Notes under the pieces: generated by a model
What the model was told of the DNA's origin: nothing
The model's input: the letters and a program-made list of their open reading frames with translations, nothing else
Databases searched by the model: none
Assembly: GCF_003382565.3 (NCBI RefSeq)
Contig: NZ_CP086253.1
Span: forward strand, 1,240,001-1,304,000
Origin: Pectobacterium aquaticum
Lineage (GTDB): Bacteria; Pseudomonadota; Gammaproteobacteria; Enterobacterales; Enterobacteriaceae
Direction: 5' to 3'
DNA: 64,000 nt
In this document: positions 60,850-64,000 of the stretch, in pieces
How the letters are laid out: every line of letters starts with the position of its first letter
Position numbering within the stretch: the stretch's first letter is position 1
Made by a program: the position numbers and the translations under genes

Positions 60850-62103
60850 ATGTTAAAGCGTGAAATGAACATTGCCGATTATGATGCCGACCTGTGGCAA
60901 GCAATGGAGCAAGAAGTGGTGCGTCAGGAAGAGCACATTGAACTGATTGCGTCAGAAAACTACACCAGCCCACGCGTTATGCAGGCTCAAGGGTCTCAGC
61001 TGACGAACAAGTATGCTGAAGGTTATCCGGGCAAACGTTACTACGGTGGCTGTGAGTATGTTGATATCGTTGAGCAACTGGCGATCGACCGTGCGAAAGC
61101 GCTGTTCGGTGCAGATTATGCCAACGTGCAGCCGCACTCCGGCTCTCAGGCGAACTTTGCCGTTTACACCGCGCTGCTGCAGCCGGGCGACACCATTCTG
61201 GGTATGAACCTGGCACACGGTGGTCACCTGACGCACGGTTCTCCGGTTAACCTGTCGGGCAAACTGTATAACGTCATTCCTTACGGCATCGACGAAAGCG
61301 GCAAGATCGACTACGACGAAATGGCTGAACTGGCGCGTACGCATAAGCCAAAAATGATCGTTGGCGGTTTCTCCGCTTACTCTGGCGTGGTTGACTGGGC
61401 GAAGATGCGCGAAATCGCTGACAGCATCGGTGCTTACCTGTTTGTTGATATGGCGCACGTTGCCGGTCTGATTGCAGCCGATGTTTACCCTAACCCAGTT
61501 CCTCATGCCCACATCGTGACCACCACCACGCACAAAACGCTGGCTGGCCCACGCGGTGGCCTGATTCTGGCGAAAGGCGGCGACGAAGAGCTGTACAAAA
61601 AACTGAACTCAGCTGTTTTCCCTGGTGGTCAGGGCGGCCCGTTGATGCACGTTATCGCGGGTAAAGCGGTGGCGCTGAAAGAAGCAATGGAGCCTGAATT
61701 CAAGGTTTATCAGCAGCAGGTCGCGAAAAACGCCAAAGCAATGGTTGAAGTTTTCCTGTCGCGTGGTTTTAACGTCGTTTCTGGTGCAACCAGTAACCAC
61801 CTGTTCCTGCTAGATCTGGTGAGCAAAAACCTGACCGGTAAAGAAGCGGATGCTGCGCTGGGCCGTGCAAATATCACCGTGAACAAAAACAGCGTGCCTA
61901 ACGATCCGAAGAGCCCGTTTGTGACTTCTGGTATCCGTATCGGCACGCCAGCGGCAACCCGTCGCGGCTTTAAAGAAGCGGAAGTGCGTGAACTGGCTGG
62001 CTGGATCTGTGATGTGTTAGACAACATCAACGACGAAGCGACCATTGAACGTGTGAAACAGAAAGTTCTGGATATCTGCGCCCGCTTCCCAGTTTACGCA
62101 TAA
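60850..62103 (+). CDS. glyA: Serine hydroxymethyltransferase GlyA
   Basis: PLP enzyme that interconverts serine and glycine and supplies one-carbon units. 417 residues, the same as E. coli, MLKREMNIADYDADLWQAM. The PLP lysine lies in TTTTHKTLAGPRGG, and GGHLTHGSPVN and the C-terminal DICARFPVYA are family sequences. AGGAG is seven bases before the ATG. Confidence 0.97.
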   Translation: MLKREMNIADYDADLWQAMEQEVVRQEEHIELIASENYTSPRVMQAQGSQLTNKYAEGYPGKRYYGGCEYVDIVEQLAIDRAKALFGADYANVQPHSGSQANFAVYTALLQPGDTILGMNLAHGGHLTHGSPVNLSGKLYNVIPYGIDESGKIDYDEMAELARTHKPKMIVGGFSAYSGVVDWAKMREIADSIGAYLFVDMAHVAGLIAADVYPNPVPHAHIVTTTTHKTLAGPRGGLILAKGGDEELYKKLNSAVFPGGQGGPLMHVIAGKAVALKEAMEPEFKVYQQQVAKNAKAMVEVFLSRGFNVVSGATSNHLFLLDLVSKNLTGKEADAALGRANITVNKNSVPNDPKSPFVTSGIRIGTPAATRRGFKEAEVRELAGWICDVLDNINDEATIERVKQKVLDICARFPVYA

Positions 62104-62143
62104 TTCGGCATTTTCTCTGACATCACTGTCGGAACACTTCCCA

Positions 62144-62170
62144 AACGCCAGCCTGAGTGCTGGCGTTTTT
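62144..62170 (+). terminator. Terminator of glyA
   Basis: AACGCCAG (62144-62151) pairs with CTGGCGTT (62160-62167), followed by TTTT. This is the primary terminator; four hairpins of the following repeat come after it. Confidence 0.9.
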
Positions 62171-62180
62171 TATGGCGGCC

Positions 62181-62555
62181 ATCCTTGGCCGCCACCCTTA
62201 CGGGCCGTCGCAAGCGACGTTGAAAAACGTTCCCTACGTTTTTTTATGGCGTGCCATCCTTGGCCGCCACCCTTACGGGCCGTCGCAAGCGACGTTGAAA
62301 AACGTTCCCTACGTTTTTTTATGGCGTGCCATCCTTGGCCGCCACCCTTACGGGCCGTCGCAAGCGACGTTGAAAAACGTTCCCTACGTTTTTTTATGGC
62401 GTGCCATCCTTGGCCGCCACCCTTACGGGCCGTCGCAAGCGACGTTGAAAAACGTTCCCTACGTTTTTTTATGGCGTGCCATCCCTTGCCGCCACCCTGC
62501 GGGCCATCGCAAGCGACGGTGAATAACGCATTGCACCGCCGTGTGCACTCTGACA
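62181..62555 (+). repeat. Tandem 75-bp repeats, each with a terminator-like hairpin
   Basis: Copies begin (ATCCTTGG...) at 62181, 62256, 62331 and 62406, with a fifth diverged copy at 62481. The first four are almost identical. Each contains CGTCG-CAAG-CGACG, then AAAAACGT-TCCCT-ACGTTTTT plus extra Ts, a Rho-independent terminator shape that also works in reverse. The fifth copy lacks that hairpin. Because 75 is a multiple of three, several frames are open on both strands; none has a ribosome site and the proteins are only the repeat. Confidence 0.9.
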
Positions 62556-62630
62556 CAGTAACCGGCAAAAAAGAGTAGCCAACAAAAAAGTGCCGAAGCT
62601 AGGGGAGTTCGTCATCGAAAGGGAGGAATC

Positions 62631-63791
62631 ATGGTTTTGCAATCGACGCGCTGGTTGGCGCTGAGCTATTTCACCTACTTTTTTTGCTATGGTGTTTTTT
62701 TGCCGTTTTGGGGCGGATGGCTGAAAGGCGAGGGGCTGTCCGCTGAGTCGATCGGCATGCTGTTGGGTGCGGGGCTGGTGGCGCGCTTTGTCGGCAGTCT
62801 GGTCATCACGCCCAGCGTGAAAGATCCGTCCAAATTGATTACGATGTTACGTGGGCTGGCGTTGCTGTCACTGGCGCTGGCCGTCGGTTTCTGGCTCGGG
62901 AATGCCTGGCTGTGGCTGATGATAGTGATGATCGGGTTTAACCTGTTTTTCGCACCGCTGGTGCCGCTGACCGATGCATTAGCCGCGACCTGGCAGCGGC
63001 AGGTCGTGATGGATTATGGCAAGGTGCGCGTCTGGGGCTCGATCGCGTTTGTTATCGCTTCTGCGGCGACGGGGGAACTGGTCGCTATCTGGGGACACCC
63101 CGCGATTCTGGCAATCCTCAGCGCGGGGTTGGTTGTGATGCTAGTAGGCATGCTGCTTCGCCCCAGCGTGATGCCGCAAGCGGCAACGTCGACAGCCCAA
63201 TCGGTCAACGTCACACCGTGGAAAACGTTGCTGACCGAACCCGCGGTATGGCGTTTTCTGCTTTGTGTGTCCCTGTTACAGGGAGCACACGCAGCTTACT
63301 ATGGTTTCAGCGTCATTTATTGGCAGGATTCGGGCTATTCCGCCTCGATTATCGGCTATCTCTGGTCGTTAGGCGTGGTTGCGGAGATTGTCATCTTCAC
63401 TTTCAGCCAGCGCCTGTTCCGACGCTGGAGTGCGAGACAGCTTCTTTTGCTCTCGGCCTTATGCGGCGTGGTGCGCTGGGGCTTGATGGGCGCGACAGTG
63501 GCTCTGCCGTGGCTGATTGTGATACAGATATTGCACTGTGGAACCTTCACCGTCTGTCATCTGGCCGCTATGCGTTTTATCGCGGCACGCGGCGATGGGG
63601 ACGTATTGCGGTTACAGGCGGTGTATTCCGCGTTGGCAATGGGCGGGAGTATTGCGGTGATGACGATGGTGTCCGGTTTCCTGTTCGAACACCTGCAGGG
63701 CAGCACGTTCTGGGTGATGGCGCTGCTGGCGGTTCCGGCCCTGTTTATTCGGCCTTCTGTCAGCCACCATACTGCTGTCGAAAAGGCGTAA
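62631..63791 (+). CDS. hcaT: HcaT-like MFS transporter (3-phenylpropionate uptake family)
   Basis: Inner-membrane major facilitator of 386 residues with twelve predicted membrane segments. It begins MVLQSTRWLALSYFTYFFCYGVFLPFW, and shares GLLLGAGLVARF-like, GKVRVWGSIAFVI, LLQGAHAAYYGFS and HCGTFTVCHLAAMR blocks with E. coli HcaT. GGGAGG is seven bases before the ATG. The substrate in this host is not known; the hca catabolic genes are not in the window. Confidence 0.88.
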   Translation: MVLQSTRWLALSYFTYFFCYGVFLPFWGGWLKGEGLSAESIGMLLGAGLVARFVGSLVITPSVKDPSKLITMLRGLALLSLALAVGFWLGNAWLWLMIVMIGFNLFFAPLVPLTDALAATWQRQVVMDYGKVRVWGSIAFVIASAATGELVAIWGHPAILAILSAGLVVMLVGMLLRPSVMPQAATSTAQSVNVTPWKTLLTEPAVWRFLLCVSLLQGAHAAYYGFSVIYWQDSGYSASIIGYLWSLGVVAEIVIFTFSQRLFRRWSARQLLLLSALCGVVRWGLMGATVALPWLIVIQILHCGTFTVCHLAAMRFIAARGDGDVLRLQAVYSALAMGGSIAVMTMVSGFLFEHLQGSTFWVMALLAVPALFIRPSVSHHTAVEKA

Positions 63792-63833
63792 GAAATGGCG
63801 TGTACTGTCAAGATAACGTAGTGTGGTAAAAAT

Positions 63834-64000
63834 AATGTTACATTATAACGCTTTGAAACGGTGGTGCGGACAGATAACGTTGCTGATGCTAGGTTTGGCA
63901 TTCGGCCAGCCCGTTTTCGCTCACCCACACAGTTTTATTGATATGCAGACGACAGTTGAGAGCCAGAACGACAACATCACCGGTTTACGTATGCTGTGGA
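63834..64000 (+). CDS. DUF1007-type exported protein (N-terminal part)
   Basis: ATG at 63834 and 55 codons to the window edge. A signal peptide (MLHYNALKRWCGQITLLMLGLAFGQPVFA) is followed by HPHSFIDMQTTVES, the HPH-F-ID start of DUF1007 proteins. In many bacteria these precede a nickel/cobalt exporter of the NicO/RcnA family, so a metal role is possible. Start chosen as the first ATG with a good signal peptide. Confidence 0.7.

Noticed and set aside
62157..62578. Overlapping frames of 110-132 codons on both strands in the 75-bp repeat
   Set aside because: They encode only the translated repeat, exist in several frames at once because 75 is divisible by three, and lack ribosome sites.

Overview
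The window reads as chromosomal DNA of a soft-rot enterobacterium, most likely Pectobacterium. The housekeeping genes follow the enterobacterial order seen in E. coli (srmB/trmN6, nadB, rpoE-rseABC, lepAB-rnc-era-recO-pdxJ-acpS-yfhL, then pgpC-tadA-mltF-purL-glmY-glrK-qseG-glrR-glnB, then hmp-glyA-hcaT). Interrupting that backbone are plant-associated genes: a pectin acetylesterase/pectin methylesterase pair (paeY-pemA) and a giant secreted adhesin locus. Species cannot be fixed from this sequence alone.

Layout. 1-13637 is core: envelope-stress sigma factor and its anti-sigma system, translation and protein export (lepA, lepB), RNA processing and GTPase (rnc, era), repair and cofactor genes. 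13638-42261 is a roughly 28-kb accessory block between yfhL and murQ. It holds an EAL protein, a PAS-GAF-SGDEF diguanylate cyclase, a type I secretion operon (outer-membrane factor, ABC transporter, adaptor; minus strand), a divergent 5396-residue RTX adhesin with 39 tandem repeats of exactly 312 bp, a 114-residue protein of unknown role, and a lapG-lapD pair. 42262-50091 returns to core metabolism and wall recycling (murQ, pgpC, tadA, mltF, purL). 50383-51127 is a two-gene unrecognised insertion. 51200-55874 is the GlrR/sigma-54/GlmY/glrK-qseG-glrR-glnB region. 55941-58804 is pemA-paeY. 59299-63791 holds hmp, glyA, a 75-bp tandem repeat with built-in terminators, and hcaT. The window ends in a DUF1007-type gene.

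How the parts work together. The accessory block looks like a complete c-di-GMP-controlled adhesin system. The adhesin N-terminus carries a LapA-type retention module with a TAAG cleavage site, LapG is the matching periplasmic protease, LapD is a membrane receptor with degenerate GGDEF and EAL motifs, and the nearby EAL and SGDEF proteins could set local c-di-GMP. From memory, a published P. atrosepticum locus (a multi-repeat adhesin secreted by a type I system and regulated by a non-canonical diguanylate cyclase) is very probably the same system, so the core of it is not new. Less explored points are the strict repeat register and mosaic structure, the 114-residue companion, the unassigned domain next to the vWA domain, possible upstream ORFs at rpoE, lepA and the EAL gene, a 33-residue membrane miniprotein candidate, the orphan pair after purL, and the terminator-bearing repeat after glyA. 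All calls are from reading the sequence; no database search was run.
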